64,000 nucleotides of DNA from JAIVJM01 sp963816985 (GCA_963816985.1 CAWFMF010000003.1:94511-158510), one strand, 5' to 3'. Counted from the stretch's first letter, positions 46,256-56,716 are shown. Notes: generated by a model from the sequence alone, not told the origin. A program made the numbers and translations.

Positions 46256-49200
46256 ATGCGCTGGCAAAGATTGGTAATCATCACGACCGTCCTAATGCTC
46301 GCCGTCGGCCTGCTCTCGGCGACTTCGTTGCCGCAAGACTCGAAGGTCGCGGCGGCCCCGGCTGCTCCGGACGCCTTCAAAATGTACGCGCGGCCCGCGC
46401 CGAATTTCGACCTCAACCTCTCGCGCAAACTCGCGCCCGCGCGCCGCGCGACCGAAGCGCAGCTCAACGGCATTGAGACCATCAAGGCGAACGCGCAGGC
46501 CCCGCGGATGACCGTCCGCTGGAACGACTTCGGCGGCTCGCCCGACGTGCTCATGGACTTTGCCAGTGTGCCCTTCAACGGCTCGCCCGAAGAGGCGGGC
46601 CGCGCGTTCCTTGCGACGAACGCCGCCGCCTTCGGCCTCTCCAACGTCGCAGACCTCCGCCTTGTGAGCGAGCGCGCCGCGCTCGGCGGACATCTCCTGC
46701 GCTTCCAGCAGACGCATCAGGGGATTGACGTGCAGCACGGCGGCGTCGGCCTCGTGCTCGACAAAGACAACCGCGTCCGCATGGCGAGCGGCCCGCTGTT
46801 CCGCGACGTGAACGTCAACACCGTCCCGACGCTCAACGCCGCGCAGGCCAAACAGAAGGCGGAGGCCGACCTCGCGCGCTTCACGGTGCAACTCCCGGCG
46901 AACGTGCAGGAGCTACTGCGCCCTGGCCTCGAAGCCATCACGAAGCAACTCGCGGCGGTGCAGAACCTCCAGCCGCGCCTCTCCGTCTACCCGACGGCGG
47001 ACGGCTACCGGCTCGTGTGGAAGGTCTCGAAGTATTCGACCAACCCGTTCGGCCTCTACCTCCACATGATAGACGCGCACACGGGCGAGGTCGTCTCGCG
47101 GCAGGACTTCGTCAACTTCGTCCAGAACCCGGCGACGGGCGAGCCTTTCAAAGGGGACATCTACCCGAAGTACCCGGAGGTCACGCAGGAGCTGAAGGAC
47201 GAGGGGAAGATTAGCGTCGAGAACGGCGTGCCGAAGGGGCAGGTGAGGGCCACGCTGCGCAAGTTCGACGCCTCGAACGTCGTGACGGGCGTGAACGGCA
47301 CGCTGACGGGGACGCACGCGCTCGTCAACAACATCCTCGCCACCAAGCAGCCCTTCCCGCAGGCGGCGAAAGGCACCTGGTTCTTCCAGAAGGACGACCC
47401 GACGAACTTCGAGGCGCGGACGAACGAGCGCGAGCACTTCGGCCCGACCGCCGAGCCCGCCGAGCATCAGGACGACATCAACGCCTTCTTCTTCGTCACC
47501 TACCTGCTCGAATACGTTGACTACCTCCACGTCGCGGGCGACGCCAAGCACAGCCGCGTCGGGCAGGGCGACTTCCCCGACGACTACCCGAATCACGACG
47601 TGCCGCTTCCCGCGAACGTCCACGCGCCGAACATCTACGTCGGCCTGAGCCCGGTCTACAAGGAGGTCATCCAGAAGAACCCGGCGGAGACCCCGGCGGT
47701 CGTCCTCGGCCTCGACAACGCCGTCGCCGTCAACGTCACCGGCCTCGTCCGCGAGCTGACGGGCGTGCAGTCTCCGGCCAACGTCAACCCGACCGTCTAC
47801 GGCCACGGGTATCTTTTGAACGACCTCGCGCTCGAAGGCACAGTCCCTTACCACGAGGGGATGCACGCCATCACGAGCCCCATCGCCGGGCTCGAAGGCA
47901 CGCCCGAAGGCGCCGCGCTCAACGAGGGACAGGCCGACATGTGGGCCTTCACCATTACGAACAGTCCTTCACTGGGCGAATACGTCGTCAACGCCTACGG
48001 CTACCGCAACCGCTTCCGCTCGCGCGGCCTCGACCCCGACCGCATCGCCTACGTCCGGAGCGCGCTCTCGACCTTGAAGTATTCCGACATCGGGACGCTC
48101 TACGAGACGACCGACGTGCTCGGCAACCCCATCCCGCCGCGCTACGCCTTCGAGGAGCACCGCGACGGCGAAATCTACATGTCCACGATGTGGGACGTGC
48201 GCCAGATGTTCAACCGCCTGTACCCGGAGGCGGCGACCTACAAGCGCCCGAAGTTCGAGGACGGGACAGCCGGGAGGCCCGTCACCAAGGGGACTGAAAC
48301 CTTCGAGCGCATCTTCCTCGGCTCGATGTACGTCCTCGGCACGACCGCGCCCGACACGATGGTCAAGGCGCGCGACGCGATGCTCATCGCCGACCAGTCG
48401 CTCTACCCCTCGGACGCGAGCGACCCTTCGTCGCCGGGCCTCCACCGCGCGCTCATCGAGCAGGTCTTCGCCGCGCACGAACTCGGCATCAACGCCAGAG
48501 AGGTCGTCGGCGACAAGGCGACCGTCTCGACGCAGGTCTCGCACTTCTCAGCCGGGCAAGGTGGCGGAGCCGCGCCGCAGAACGTCTCGGTCGCACCCGC
48601 CTCCGCGCGGAGCAACAAGGTCACGTGGTCGCCGGTCGAGGGCGCGCTCGGTTACGAAGTCTTGAAGCGCAAGACGGCTTACAGGAATAAGCGCGAGCCG
48701 AACGCGGGCCGCGAGTACCTCGACGGCGACGCGGCGACGACCGGCTGGCGGCACGTCGCTTACGTCGGCGCGAACTCGACCCTCTACGAAGACAACGGGG
48801 TGGTGGAAGAGGTCTTCGCGCCCGCCGGTCTCTCGAACCTCTTCGACAGCGAATACGCGGTGCGCGCCTTGCGCGTCAACGCCAACCGGCAACTGGGCCT
48901 CTCGGACTTGAGCGGCGCTGCCGAGCCGCGGCTCGCCTCGCAGGACGTGACGGCGAACGTGGACTCCGCGGTCTCGAACGTCACCTTCGCGGGCGGCGTC
49001 TTCTCCTTCGACAACACGCTGACGAACGCGCGCGGCGCGAACTCGGTCGAGAAGACCATCTACGCGCCCGTCGAGTTCCGCATCACCTCAATCTCCGACC
49101 CGTCCGTAACGGTGCGCAACGCCGACCAGCCTTCGCCCGTCCCGACCTTCGTCTACAACAAGGCGCTCGCGCTCGGCGCTTCGGCCACCAGACGGTTCGA

Positions 49201-49894
49201 GTTCAACGACCCGCTGGCGAAGCTCTTCACCTTCGAAGCGCAGGTCATCGGGCAAGCCTACGCGGGCTCGACCGGCGGCACGGGCAGCCAGACGGGCGAC
49301 GGCGGCAGCGACGCCCCGCCGACGAGCTTCACCTACTCGATCCGCCGGGACGAGCACAGCGGCGTGATGCCTCTGGGCGACCCGACGGGCGTCACCAACG
49401 GCTCAGGCGCGATTGAAGACAACCTTGAGGTGCCGACCGACGCGAACCCCACGTTCAAGGGCGTGACTTATGTGGACATCCCCGTCACGACGGCCTCGGA
49501 TGTCTTAATCCTCGACGCCGAGCTGACCTCGCTCGCGGCGGTGGACTACGACCTCGAACTGCTGACGGCGGACGGGCAGACGCGCCTCGACCGCTCGGCG
49601 GATACGGAGAACTTCGCGCACGAGCGCATCCGCTACTTCGCGCAGCCGAACACGAGCTACATCATCCGCGTCGTCGGCTTCGTCAATGCGGCCTCGGACT
49701 ACAAGGTCGTCGTCCGGCAGTTCCTCCCGCAGGGGTCTGCGAACGCCAACTCGGAGGACGTGACCGTAGGAGCCGACGGCTCGGAGACGACCGGCACGAG
49801 CGGGGCCGCGCCCGTCACCGGCCTCGTCCGCAGGCTCATGCGCTTCACCGTCAACCCGCTGACCAAATCCGTCTCGGCGAAGTTCCTTAAGTAG
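46256..49894 (+). CDS. Secreted M36 (fungalysin-like) metallopeptidase
   Basis: A 1212-residue protein. ATG 46256 follows GAGGAGA (46244-46250). The signal peptide occupies 1-27 (VIITTVLMLAVGLLSA). An FTP-type propeptide spans about 90-250 (QTHQGIDVQHGGVGLVLDKD). The catalytic domain has YHEGMHAI (H533, E534, H537) with the third ligand E557 in NEGQADMWAF, as in M36. Residues about 800-900 form an Fn3-like domain, with further beta domains after (FTYSIRRDEHSGVMPLG). The protein is exported and matures by propeptide removal; substrates are probably proteins outside the cell. A 21-bp-stem hairpin follows. Confidence 0.88.
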   Translation: MRWQRLVIITTVLMLAVGLLSATSLPQDSKVAAAPAAPDAFKMYARPAPNFDLNLSRKLAPARRATEAQLNGIETIKANAQAPRMTVRWNDFGGSPDVLMDFASVPFNGSPEEAGRAFLATNAAAFGLSNVADLRLVSERAALGGHLLRFQQTHQGIDVQHGGVGLVLDKDNRVRMASGPLFRDVNVNTVPTLNAAQAKQKAEADLARFTVQLPANVQELLRPGLEAITKQLAAVQNLQPRLSVYPTADGYRLVWKVSKYSTNPFGLYLHMIDAHTGEVVSRQDFVNFVQNPATGEPFKGDIYPKYPEVTQELKDEGKISVENGVPKGQVRATLRKFDASNVVTGVNGTLTGTHALVNNILATKQPFPQAAKGTWFFQKDDPTNFEARTNEREHFGPTAEPAEHQDDINAFFFVTYLLEYVDYLHVAGDAKHSRVGQGDFPDDYPNHDVPLPANVHAPNIYVGLSPVYKEVIQKNPAETPAVVLGLDNAVAVNVTGLVRELTGVQSPANVNPTVYGHGYLLNDLALEGTVPYHEGMHAITSPIAGLEGTPEGAALNEGQADMWAFTITNSPSLGEYVVNAYGYRNRFRSRGLDPDRIAYVRSALSTLKYSDIGTLYETTDVLGNPIPPRYAFEEHRDGEIYMSTMWDVRQMFNRLYPEAATYKRPKFEDGTAGRPVTKGTETFERIFLGSMYVLGTTAPDTMVKARDAMLIADQSLYPSDASDPSSPGLHRALIEQVFAAHELGINAREVVGDKATVSTQVSHFSAGQGGGAAPQNVSVAPASARSNKVTWSPVEGALGYEVLKRKTAYRNKREPNAGREYLDGDAATTGWRHVAYVGANSTLYEDNGVVEEVFAPAGLSNLFDSEYAVRALRVNANRQLGLSDLSGAAEPRLASQDVTANVDSAVSNVTFAGGVFSFDNTLTNARGANSVEKTIYAPVEFRITSISDPSVTVRNADQPSPVPTFVYNKALALGASATRRFEFNDPLAKLFTFEAQVIGQAYAGSTGGTGSQTGDGGSDAPPTSFTYSIRRDEHSGVMPLGDPTGVTNGSGAIEDNLEVPTDANPTFKGVTYVDIPVTTASDVLILDAELTSLAAVDYDLELLTADGQTRLDRSADTENFAHERIRYFAQPNTSYIIRVVGFVNAASDYKVVVRQFLPQGSANANSEDVTVGADGSETTGTSGAAPVTGLVRRLMRFTVNPLTKSVSAKFLK

Positions 49895-50366
49895 TCGCAC
49901 CGCCGGACGATCATCAGAGACGCCCGCCGCCTCCTGCGGAAACAGGAGGCGGCGGGCGTCTCTGCGTGTCTTGATAACTAATGAAGCGCGGCCATGCGAG
50001 GCCCCGCCCGCGCCCCGGACTTTCTTCGCCGGTTCAAAAAGCTGAACGCCGTGCTTTCACTCTGTTTTTAGATAATCCGGAACACGAATCCAAACTCCTC
50101 AAGATTCCGAAGCCCCGCGCTCAGGCGACTTCATGAAAATGAAAGAGTCTGACGTGTGGGGCTTTGGTGGCACAGCCGTTGCCCTCTTCAGACATCGGGC
50201 ATGACTCCTCTTCGCCCGCCCGACTGTTGCCGGGGCCGAATCCACCTTTTAGGACGGCGGAGGGGTCGCAAGGATCGGTTTGACGACCGGCCCAGGCGGC
50301 GGTGTGCCCGCGTCTCGTCAGCGACTACAAACCCCCTCGTGGAGCTTGAAAGGAGTGATCGAAACA
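49895..50366. other. 472-bp intergenic region
   Basis: No gene seen. It begins with the hairpin at 49916-49963. The remainder has no repeat or riboswitch I recognise. AAAGGAG at 50349-50355 serves the TonB receptor. Confidence 0.6.
49916..49963 (+). terminator. Strong hairpin after the M36 protease gene
   Basis: Two perfect 21-base arms (49916-49936, 49943-49963) around the loop CGGAAA. No T-tract follows, so it may act with Rho or as a 3' stabiliser. Confidence 0.7.
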
Positions 50367-53300
50367 ATGAGTAGAACAAGCCGACTACTGGCGTTGCTCG
50401 TGGTTCTCTTCTGCGGCGCATCCGTGCCTGCCGTGGCGCAGTCAACCGCCGCCTCGCTCGCGGGCCGGGTCACGGACGAGCAGCAGGCGAGCGTCCTCAA
50501 CGCGACCGTCACGGCGCGCCACGTCGAGACGAACATCTCGCGCTCGGCGCAGACGAACGAGGAGGGACGTTACCGGCTGGAGGGGCTGCCGGTCGGCGGC
50601 TACGAAGTCACGGTCGAGGCCGGAGGCTTCGCCCGCCACGTGCAGACCGGGATCACTCTGCTCCTCAACCAGAACGCCGTCGTTGACGTGACGATGAAGG
50701 TGGGCGGCGTGCAGGAGACCATCAACATCGTGGAGAACGCCTCGCTCCTCAATACGACGACCGCCGAGGTCGGCACACGCTTCGACTCGCGGCGCGTCTC
50801 GGAACTGCCGCTCGCCACGAACCGCAACGTCTACAACATCGCGCTCTCGGCCCCCGGCGTGAGCCAACTCGGTTCGGGCCAGACCTCTTTCGCGGGCGGC
50901 GGCACGGGCTCGACCTCCGGCGTCAGCTTCTCGGCCAACGGCGGGCGCATCCGCTCGAACAACTTCATGATTGACGGGCAGGACAACAACGACTTCGGCG
51001 TCGCCGGGGCGGCCATCCCGCTCAACAACCCGGACGCCATACAGGAAGTGCGGCTCATCACCAACCAGTTCTCCGCCGAGTACGGGCGCAACTCAAGCGC
51101 CGTCTTCAACGCCATCACCAAGTCGGGGACGAACGACTATCACGGCTCCGGCTTCTGGTTCCACAACGACAACAAGCTGAACGCGTGCAGCAACACAGAC
51201 AAGCGCGGCGGCTTCTGTAACCCCAACGCGACCGACCCGTCGCGCACGGGCGCGCCTTTCCGCATCGAGAACCAGCTCGGCGGCACAATCGGCGGCCCGC
51301 TCCACCTGCCGCGCTTCGGCGAGGGCGGCCCCTCCTATCTTTCGGGCAAGGACAGAACCTTCTTCTTCTTCTCCATCCAGCGTTGGTGGGATCGCCAGCT
51401 CGGCATCGGCACGACGCTGAACGGCGCGCCGACCGAGGCGGGCCGCGCCGTCTTGCAGGCGGCGGCGGGCGACCTGCCGCAGGTGAGCGCGCTCTTGAGG
51501 TTCCTCCCCGTGGCGCAGTCGCCCATCAACCGCAACGCCGTCTTCGAGCGCAACGGACAGCGCTTCACCGTCGCGCTCGGCGCGCTGACCGGCGCGCAGC
51601 CCTCGGCCTTCAACGACTGGCAGACCTCTTTCCGCATTGACCACCGCCTGAGCGAGAAGCACAACCTGAGCGGGCGTTACATCTATCAGGACAACGACAC
51701 GCTCGGCGGCCCCGCCTCGCAGATCACGCCGCCGGGCTTCTCCTCGGCCATCGTCGCGCGCACGCAGGGGCTCAACCTCTCTCTGACGAGCGTCCCCACC
51801 TCGAAGCTCGTCAACGAAGCGCGCGCCGCCTTCCTGCGGTTCGCCTCGCAGACGAGTGCGCTCAACCCCAGCGCCGAGGAGATTCCGTCCATCGAGATAG
51901 TCGAGCTGGGCTTAAGGCAGTTCAACGCCGCCGCCACACGCACCGGCATCGGATTGGGCGTCAACCTGCCGCAGCAGTCCGTCCGCAACACCTTCCAGTT
52001 TCAGGACAACGTCTCCTATACGACCGGCAACCACTCGCTCAAGTTCGGCGGCGACGTCCGCCGCAACCAGCTCAACCAGCTCTTCAAGCCGACGACGCGC
52101 GGCCTCGTCGAGTACGCCACGCTCGACTTCTTCGTCAAAGACCTCGCGACCCGCTTCAACATCAACAAAGACCTGCCCGGCGTGGCGCGCATCCTGCCGC
52201 TCGACTGGCACGACTTCTTCTTCTTCGTGCAGGACGAGTGGAAGGTTCGGTCGAACTTCACGCTCTCGCTCGGCCTGCGCTACGAGAATCCGGGGCAGCC
52301 GATTCAAGACCTCGTCGAGTTGAACGCGCCGATCCTCGCCGCCTTCAATAACGACCCGCGCTTCCGCGTCCAGCCGATACCGGGCCGCGACTCGGACAAC
52401 TTCCAGCCGCGCATCGGCTTCAACTGGAACCCGCGCACTTCTGAGGGTAGCCTCTGGAACTTCGTGACGGGCGGCGACCGGCTCGTCGTGCGCGGCGGCT
52501 ACACGCGCACCAACAACTACGTCTTCACCAACATCGCCCTCAACATCTGGAGCAGCTTCCCGTTCGTCGCCGCCGTCTCGGCCATCCCGACGATTAACGC
52601 CGTGGACATCAACGCCGCGCCCGGCGCGCCGCTCGTCCGCGTCTCGCAGAACGCCTTCGCACTGCTCTCGAACCCGCCCTTCAACCCGGACACCCTCAAC
52701 CGCACCATCGTGGACGACGGCTTCCGCACGCCGACCTACGACTCGTTCAGCCTTGAGCTGCAACGCGAGTTGACGCGCGACCTCGTGATGCGAGTCGGCT
52801 ACGTCGGGACGAAGGGCACGGGCCTCTTCGAGTCGGTGGACGCGAACCCCACCGTCATCGGCTGCGCCAACCCGTCGGCGGCCAACAACTTCTGCCGCAG
52901 CATCCCCAATCAGGGGCCGACGCGTCTGCGCACCAACTCCGGCAACTCCATCTACCACTCGCTCCAGACGAGTTTGGAGAAGCGTCTCTCGCGCGGCTTC
53001 TCGGCGGGCCTGCACTACACTTGGAGCACCTTCATTGACACCCAGTCGGAGATTTTCAACGTCTCGACCGGCGAGGTCGCCGTCGCACAAGACTCCTACT
53101 GCCGCGCCTGCGACCGTGGCCGGAGCAGCTTCGACCGCCCGCACCGCCTGACCGGCAACTTCGTCTACGAGCTGCCCTTCTTCCGCGCGCAGCAAGGCTT
53201 CGCCGGACACCTGCTCGGCGGCTGGCAGGTGAATTCGTTCTTCACGCTTCAGAGCGGCTCGCCCTTCTCGCCTCTCTTGGGCAGCGACCCGACGGGCGCG

Positions 53301-53687
53301 CTGGCGAGCATCTCCGGGCTCGTCGGCAACTCCATCCGCCCGAACGTCAACACCACCCTCGACCTCTCGCGGATGAGCGTCGAGGAGATCGTCGGGGCTG
53401 GCGGGCGCGTGCTCTTCAGCACTCTCCGCACCGGCCAGCGCGTCGGCAACGCGGGCCGCAACATCCTGCGCTCGGACGGCATCAACAACATAGACTTCGG
53501 CCTGTTGAAGAACACGCGTCTCGGTGAGGGCCAACAACTCCAACTGCGGGCCGACTTCTTTAACCTCACCAACACGCGCGACTTCGGCATCCCGGCCTCC
53601 GACATCACCTCGGCGAACTTCCTCAACCAGTGGGGGACGAACGGCGGCAACCGCCGCGTCATCGTCGGGCTGCGGTACGTGTTCTAA
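50367..53687 (+). CDS. TonB-dependent receptor with carboxypeptidase-regulatory N-terminus (Oar-like)
   Basis: A 1106-residue protein. The signal peptide spans 1 to about 25 (LLVVLFCGASVPAVAQ). A CarboxypepD_reg-like beta-sandwich follows (LAGRVTDEQQASVLNATVTA). The plug domain includes VSELPLATNRNVYNI and DGQDNNDFGVAGAAIPL. A long outer-membrane beta-barrel ends with the aromatic RRVIVGLRYVF. The upstream GTG/ATG options give no signal peptide, so ATG 50367 is chosen, with AAAGGAG 11 bases upstream. It transports large ligands across the outer membrane, energised by TonB; the ligand is unknown. Confidence 0.92.
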   Translation: MSRTSRLLALLVVLFCGASVPAVAQSTAASLAGRVTDEQQASVLNATVTARHVETNISRSAQTNEEGRYRLEGLPVGGYEVTVEAGGFARHVQTGITLLLNQNAVVDVTMKVGGVQETINIVENASLLNTTTAEVGTRFDSRRVSELPLATNRNVYNIALSAPGVSQLGSGQTSFAGGGTGSTSGVSFSANGGRIRSNNFMIDGQDNNDFGVAGAAIPLNNPDAIQEVRLITNQFSAEYGRNSSAVFNAITKSGTNDYHGSGFWFHNDNKLNACSNTDKRGGFCNPNATDPSRTGAPFRIENQLGGTIGGPLHLPRFGEGGPSYLSGKDRTFFFFSIQRWWDRQLGIGTTLNGAPTEAGRAVLQAAAGDLPQVSALLRFLPVAQSPINRNAVFERNGQRFTVALGALTGAQPSAFNDWQTSFRIDHRLSEKHNLSGRYIYQDNDTLGGPASQITPPGFSSAIVARTQGLNLSLTSVPTSKLVNEARAAFLRFASQTSALNPSAEEIPSIEIVELGLRQFNAAATRTGIGLGVNLPQQSVRNTFQFQDNVSYTTGNHSLKFGGDVRRNQLNQLFKPTTRGLVEYATLDFFVKDLATRFNINKDLPGVARILPLDWHDFFFFVQDEWKVRSNFTLSLGLRYENPGQPIQDLVELNAPILAAFNNDPRFRVQPIPGRDSDNFQPRIGFNWNPRTSEGSLWNFVTGGDRLVVRGGYTRTNNYVFTNIALNIWSSFPFVAAVSAIPTINAVDINAAPGAPLVRVSQNAFALLSNPPFNPDTLNRTIVDDGFRTPTYDSFSLELQRELTRDLVMRVGYVGTKGTGLFESVDANPTVIGCANPSAANNFCRSIPNQGPTRLRTNSGNSIYHSLQTSLEKRLSRGFSAGLHYTWSTFIDTQSEIFNVSTGEVAVAQDSYCRACDRGRSSFDRPHRLTGNFVYELPFFRAQQGFAGHLLGGWQVNSFFTLQSGSPFSPLLGSDPTGALASISGLVGNSIRPNVNTTLDLSRMSVEEIVGAGGRVLFSTLRTGQRVGNAGRNILRSDGINNIDFGLLKNTRLGEGQQLQLRADFFNLTNTRDFGIPASDITSANFLNQWGTNGGNRRVIVGLRYVF

Positions 53688-53696
53688 GCTCGCGTT

Positions 53697-53765
53697 AGCC
53701 GAAAATGAAGAACCTTGCCCCGGCGCTCCCCTGAGCGCGTAAGACAAGGTTCTTCATTTTCGGCT
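53697..53765. terminator. Two-way terminator hairpin between convergent genes
   Basis: Perfect 21-base arms (53697-53717, 53745-53765) with an A-rich left arm (AGCCGAAAATGAAG) and T-rich right arm (CTTCATTTTCGGCT). It lies between the receptor gene (+) and the small secreted-protein gene (-). Confidence 0.8.
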
Positions 53766-53786
53766 TTGGCCGTCGAAGACTTTATT

Positions 53787-54035
53787 TCACTTCCCGAAAA
53801 ACCAGGGGTTCTTCGGCTTGGGCCGACTGCACCTGACGCCCGCGCGCTGCGGCGAGCAGTCGTTGCCCTCCCCCTTCTGCGCCTTATCCTGCCGCTTCTG
53901 CGTGCTCGTGGTAGTAGCGGCGGCGGGAGACTTATCTTTCTGAAGCTTCGCGCCGCCTGACTCCTGCGCCGCGACCGCCGACGCCGAGACGGCGAAGGCG
54001 AAGGCGAGTAGTGTCGTGCTGAAAAACTTTTTCAT
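53787..54035 (-). CDS. Small secreted protein, function unknown
   Basis: An 82-residue protein. A clear signal peptide (MKKFFSTTLLAFAFAVSASAVAAQ) is followed by a Lys/Gln/Thr-rich, probably unstructured part with two Cys residues (CSPQRAGVRC). GAGGAGGGG lies five bases before the ATG. No family recognised. Confidence 0.7.
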   Translation of the reverse strand: MKKFFSTTLLAFAFAVSASAVAAQESGGAKLQKDKSPAAATTTSTQKRQDKAQKGEGNDCSPQRAGVRCSRPKPKNPWFFGK

Positions 54036-54212
54036 GGCCCCTCCTCGATGCGGATTCGTTGGCGGACATTCTAGCGGACTCCATCAGGCGTTGCATAGCC
54101 CCTGTCTCATCTTATGCCGCACATGAAGACGTGTGTGCCGAAAAAAACTTGGGACTATTCTTCCCCGCAAGTCACTTACTCAATGTCAACAGAAGTGGGG
54201 AAGTGAGGTGAC

Positions 54213-55091
54213 ATGAATTACGCGGGCCTGATTCGCACTACTCTTCTACTCGTCCTCGCGCACTTTTCGGTGGCGCACGCCTCGCCCCTCCAGGGCGGAC
54301 GGCAACAGGCCAGCGAGGCGCGCGCACACCGCGAGGCGGGTCTCAGACTGTACGCGGCGGGGAAGTGCCGCGAGGCCGCCGCATCCTTCCGCCGCGCCGT
54401 CAAATCGAACCCCGCTTACGCCGAGGCGTATAACGACTTGGGCGTGGCGCTCACGTGCTCCGGAGAGTCCGCCGAGGCGTTCACAGCCCTTGCCTTAGCC
54501 ATCAGCCTCCGTCCCGACTTCGCCGAGGCGCACTACAATCTCGGCGCGGCCCGCTACGCCTCAGGGCAACTCATGGATGCCGCCTCCGCGTTCGACGAGG
54601 CCGCGCGTCTGAGGCCGGATTACGCGGCGGCGCACCACGACTTCGGCGTCGTCAATTACGAGCTGGGCAGATACAAGGTCGCCGCCTCGGCCCTCGCCCG
54701 CGCCGTCGAGCTAAAGCCCGTTTGGCCGGAAGCACACTTCCAACTCGCGCTCGCGTATTACCAGACGGAGAGGGCCGCCGAGGCCGTCGAGTCTCTCGAA
54801 CGCGCAATCAGTCTGAAGCCGGACTTCGCGGAGGCGTACAACAGTCTCGGCGTGGCCCACTTCAACGAGGGCCGGAGGGCCGAGGCGGAGGCGACCTTCG
54901 CGCGGGCCGTCGGGCTCAAGGCGGACTACGCGGTGGCCCGCTACAACCTCGCGGTCGTCAGTCTGGCGCGGGACAAGCGGGGCGCGGCCCTCGCGCAGTA
55001 CCACGCGCTCAAGACGTTGAATGAAGAGCTGGCCGCCAGACTCTACGGCGGCCTCCGACGGGGGATGGTTCTCAGCCTCGCGGAGAAGTGA
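54213..55091 (+). CDS. Exported TPR-repeat protein
   Basis: A 292-residue protein with a signal peptide at 1-26 (TTLLLVLAHFSVAHASPL). About six TPR repeats follow from residue 35 (GLRLYAAGKCREAAASFRRA, ALAISLRPDFAEAHYNLGAA, AISLKPDFAEAYNSLGVAHF). It is a protein-binding scaffold, probably periplasmic. GAGGTG lies six bases upstream of the ATG. The sigma-factor gene begins about 100 bases downstream. Confidence 0.88.
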   Translation: MNYAGLIRTTLLLVLAHFSVAHASPLQGGRQQASEARAHREAGLRLYAAGKCREAAASFRRAVKSNPAYAEAYNDLGVALTCSGESAEAFTALALAISLRPDFAEAHYNLGAARYASGQLMDAASAFDEAARLRPDYAAAHHDFGVVNYELGRYKVAASALARAVELKPVWPEAHFQLALAYYQTERAAEAVESLERAISLKPDFAEAYNSLGVAHFNEGRRAEAEATFARAVGLKADYAVARYNLAVVSLARDKRGAALAQYHALKTLNEELAARLYGGLRRGMVLSLAEK

Positions 55092-55191
55092 ATCCGACGG
55101 GGCGTAGTAGTTCGTCTGAACAAAGATGGAGCGGCTGGCGGAAGGCATTCTGGGGCCGGCGCGGCGGCCCGCCTCGGAAGCCGGGGCCTCA

Positions 55192-55761
55192 ATGAACATC
55201 TCCGAGGAACTGATCGCGCGCGCCCGGCGCGGCGACGCGGAGGCCTTCCGCCTGATCTTCGAGCGGTACACGCGCCCCGTCATCAGCTTCATCTTCTACA
55301 TGGTCAACCGGCGCGATCTGGCCGAGGAGTTGGCGCAGGAGACCTTCCTGCGCGCCTACCGAAACATCGGCTCGCTCCGCGACGAGCGGAGTCTCGCGGC
55401 GTGGCTCTTCGGCATCGCCCGAAACGTCGCGCGCGAGGCGCTCCGCTCGCGCGGGCGCGAGCCCGAAAGCGTCGAGATAGACGACCCCTCCGTCGCGGGC
55501 CTCCTCAGCGACCGAGGGGTTTCGCCCGTCGCGAGGCTGCTCGACGAGGAACTGAGCGCGTCGGTGCGAAAGGCCCTCGCCGCGCTCGACGAAGACAAGC
55601 GAATGGTGTTTACGCTCAAGGTCTACCAGCAGCGTTCATACGAAGAGATTTGTGAGCTGACGGGCTTCTCCCTGCCGAAGGTGAGGAACGACCTGTACCG
55701 CGCGCGGGCCGAGATGCGCCGCCGCCTGAAGGGTTATCTGGGTGAGAAAAATGAAGTGTGA
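55192..55761 (+). CDS. ECF-type RNA polymerase sigma factor
   Basis: A 189-residue protein from ATG 55192 (a longer form from 55126 is possible). Region 2 is MNISEELIARARRGDAEAFR to ELAQETFLRAYRNIGSLRDE. Region 4 is ALAALDEDKRMVFTLKVYQQ and EEICELTGFSLPKVRNDLYR. It would direct transcription of a small regulon in response to an envelope or stress signal. It overlaps the anti-sigma gene by 11 bases, the usual arrangement for a controlled pair. Confidence 0.93.
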   Translation: MNISEELIARARRGDAEAFRLIFERYTRPVISFIFYMVNRRDLAEELAQETFLRAYRNIGSLRDERSLAAWLFGIARNVAREALRSRGREPESVEIDDPSVAGLLSDRGVSPVARLLDEELSASVRKALAALDEDKRMVFTLKVYQQRSYEEICELTGFSLPKVRNDLYRARAEMRRRLKGYLGEKNEV

Positions 55762-56686
55762 AGACTGCATCCCGCTGCTCGACCTCTTCTTCGACGGTGA
55801 GTTAGACCGCCGCGACGCGGACGCCGTGGCCGCGCACCTCGGCGGCTGCGCCCCGTGCTCCGCCGGGTATCAGGTGCGGTCTGACGAACAGTCGCTCTAC
55901 CTGCGCCACGAGTGCGGCGAAGTTAACGTGCCCGCCTTCTGGGACGGCCTCATGCGCAAAGTCGGGGCGGAGGAAGCAAGACCAATCCCCCCGTCACGCG
56001 TCGCGCGGCTCCGCCGCCGCCTCGCCCTCGCGCTCGCCGCGCCCCGCTTCACCCCGGCAATGACCGCCGCCATGCTCCTCGTCGCCGTCGGCCTGACCGC
56101 CGTCGTTATGAGATACTTCGGGCCGCGCCCCGCTGCGCCCGCCGTCGCGACCGCGAGCCAAACCGACGAAGGCACGAACGTCGAAGACGTAAAAGGCGAA
56201 GGCATAACGAAACCCATTGTCTCCTCCGCGCCCGGAACCGAAACAGCGGGCGAGACTCCGGTGGCAGTCCTGAGTAAAGAAGTGCGGGAAGTCAGCGACG
56301 GGGTGAAGCGGGGCGCGGGAGGCTCAGGCGTCAAGACGAAGCCGGACGGCGTGAGGTCTGAAGTTGCCGGGGCCGTGGGGCGTGCCCGCCGGACGCTGAC
56401 GGCGGACTCGCGTGATGACGCCGCCCCCGAAAGACTCGTCCGCGAGGCCGAGCAGAAGTACCTTGAAGCAATCGCCATCCTCTCGCGTGACGTGGGTCGC
56501 CGCCGCCCGCGGATGGCCCCGGAAACGCTCGCGCGCTTTGAACGGACGCTCGCCGTCATTGACCGGGCCATCGCCGACACGCGCGGCGCGACGCGCGAAC
56601 ACCCGCGCGACCCCGTGGCGGCGCAGTACATGTTGGCGGCCTACGCCAAAAAGGTCGAAGTGCTGCGGGAGATGGCGCGAGACTGA
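55751..56686 (+). CDS. Anti-sigma factor with zinc-finger domain
   Basis: A 311-residue protein from ATG 55751, with a GTG alternative at 55742. The N-terminal zinc-binding anti-sigma domain shows CEDCIPLLD and HLGGCAPC (H-x3-C-x2-C). One transmembrane helix lies at about 100-124 (AMLLVAVGLTAVVM). The outer part is acidic and repetitive (EGTNVEDVKGEGITK), ending in a helical domain (FERTLAVIDRAIADT). It would hold the overlapping sigma factor inactive at the membrane. Confidence 0.88.
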   Translation: MKCEDCIPLLDLFFDGELDRRDADAVAAHLGGCAPCSAGYQVRSDEQSLYLRHECGEVNVPAFWDGLMRKVGAEEARPIPPSRVARLRRRLALALAAPRFTPAMTAAMLLVAVGLTAVVMRYFGPRPAAPAVATASQTDEGTNVEDVKGEGITKPIVSSAPGTETAGETPVAVLSKEVREVSDGVKRGAGGSGVKTKPDGVRSEVAGAVGRARRTLTADSRDDAAPERLVREAEQKYLEAIAILSRDVGRRRPRMAPETLARFERTLAVIDRAIADTRGATREHPRDPVAAQYMLAAYAKKVEVLREMARD

Positions 56687-56716
56687 CGCCGCCGTCGGGA
56701 GGCTTAAAGACTAGGC

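Noticed and set aside
50030..50280. Riboswitch or small RNA before the TonB receptor
   Set aside because: No conserved cobalamin or other riboswitch elements could be recognised by eye.
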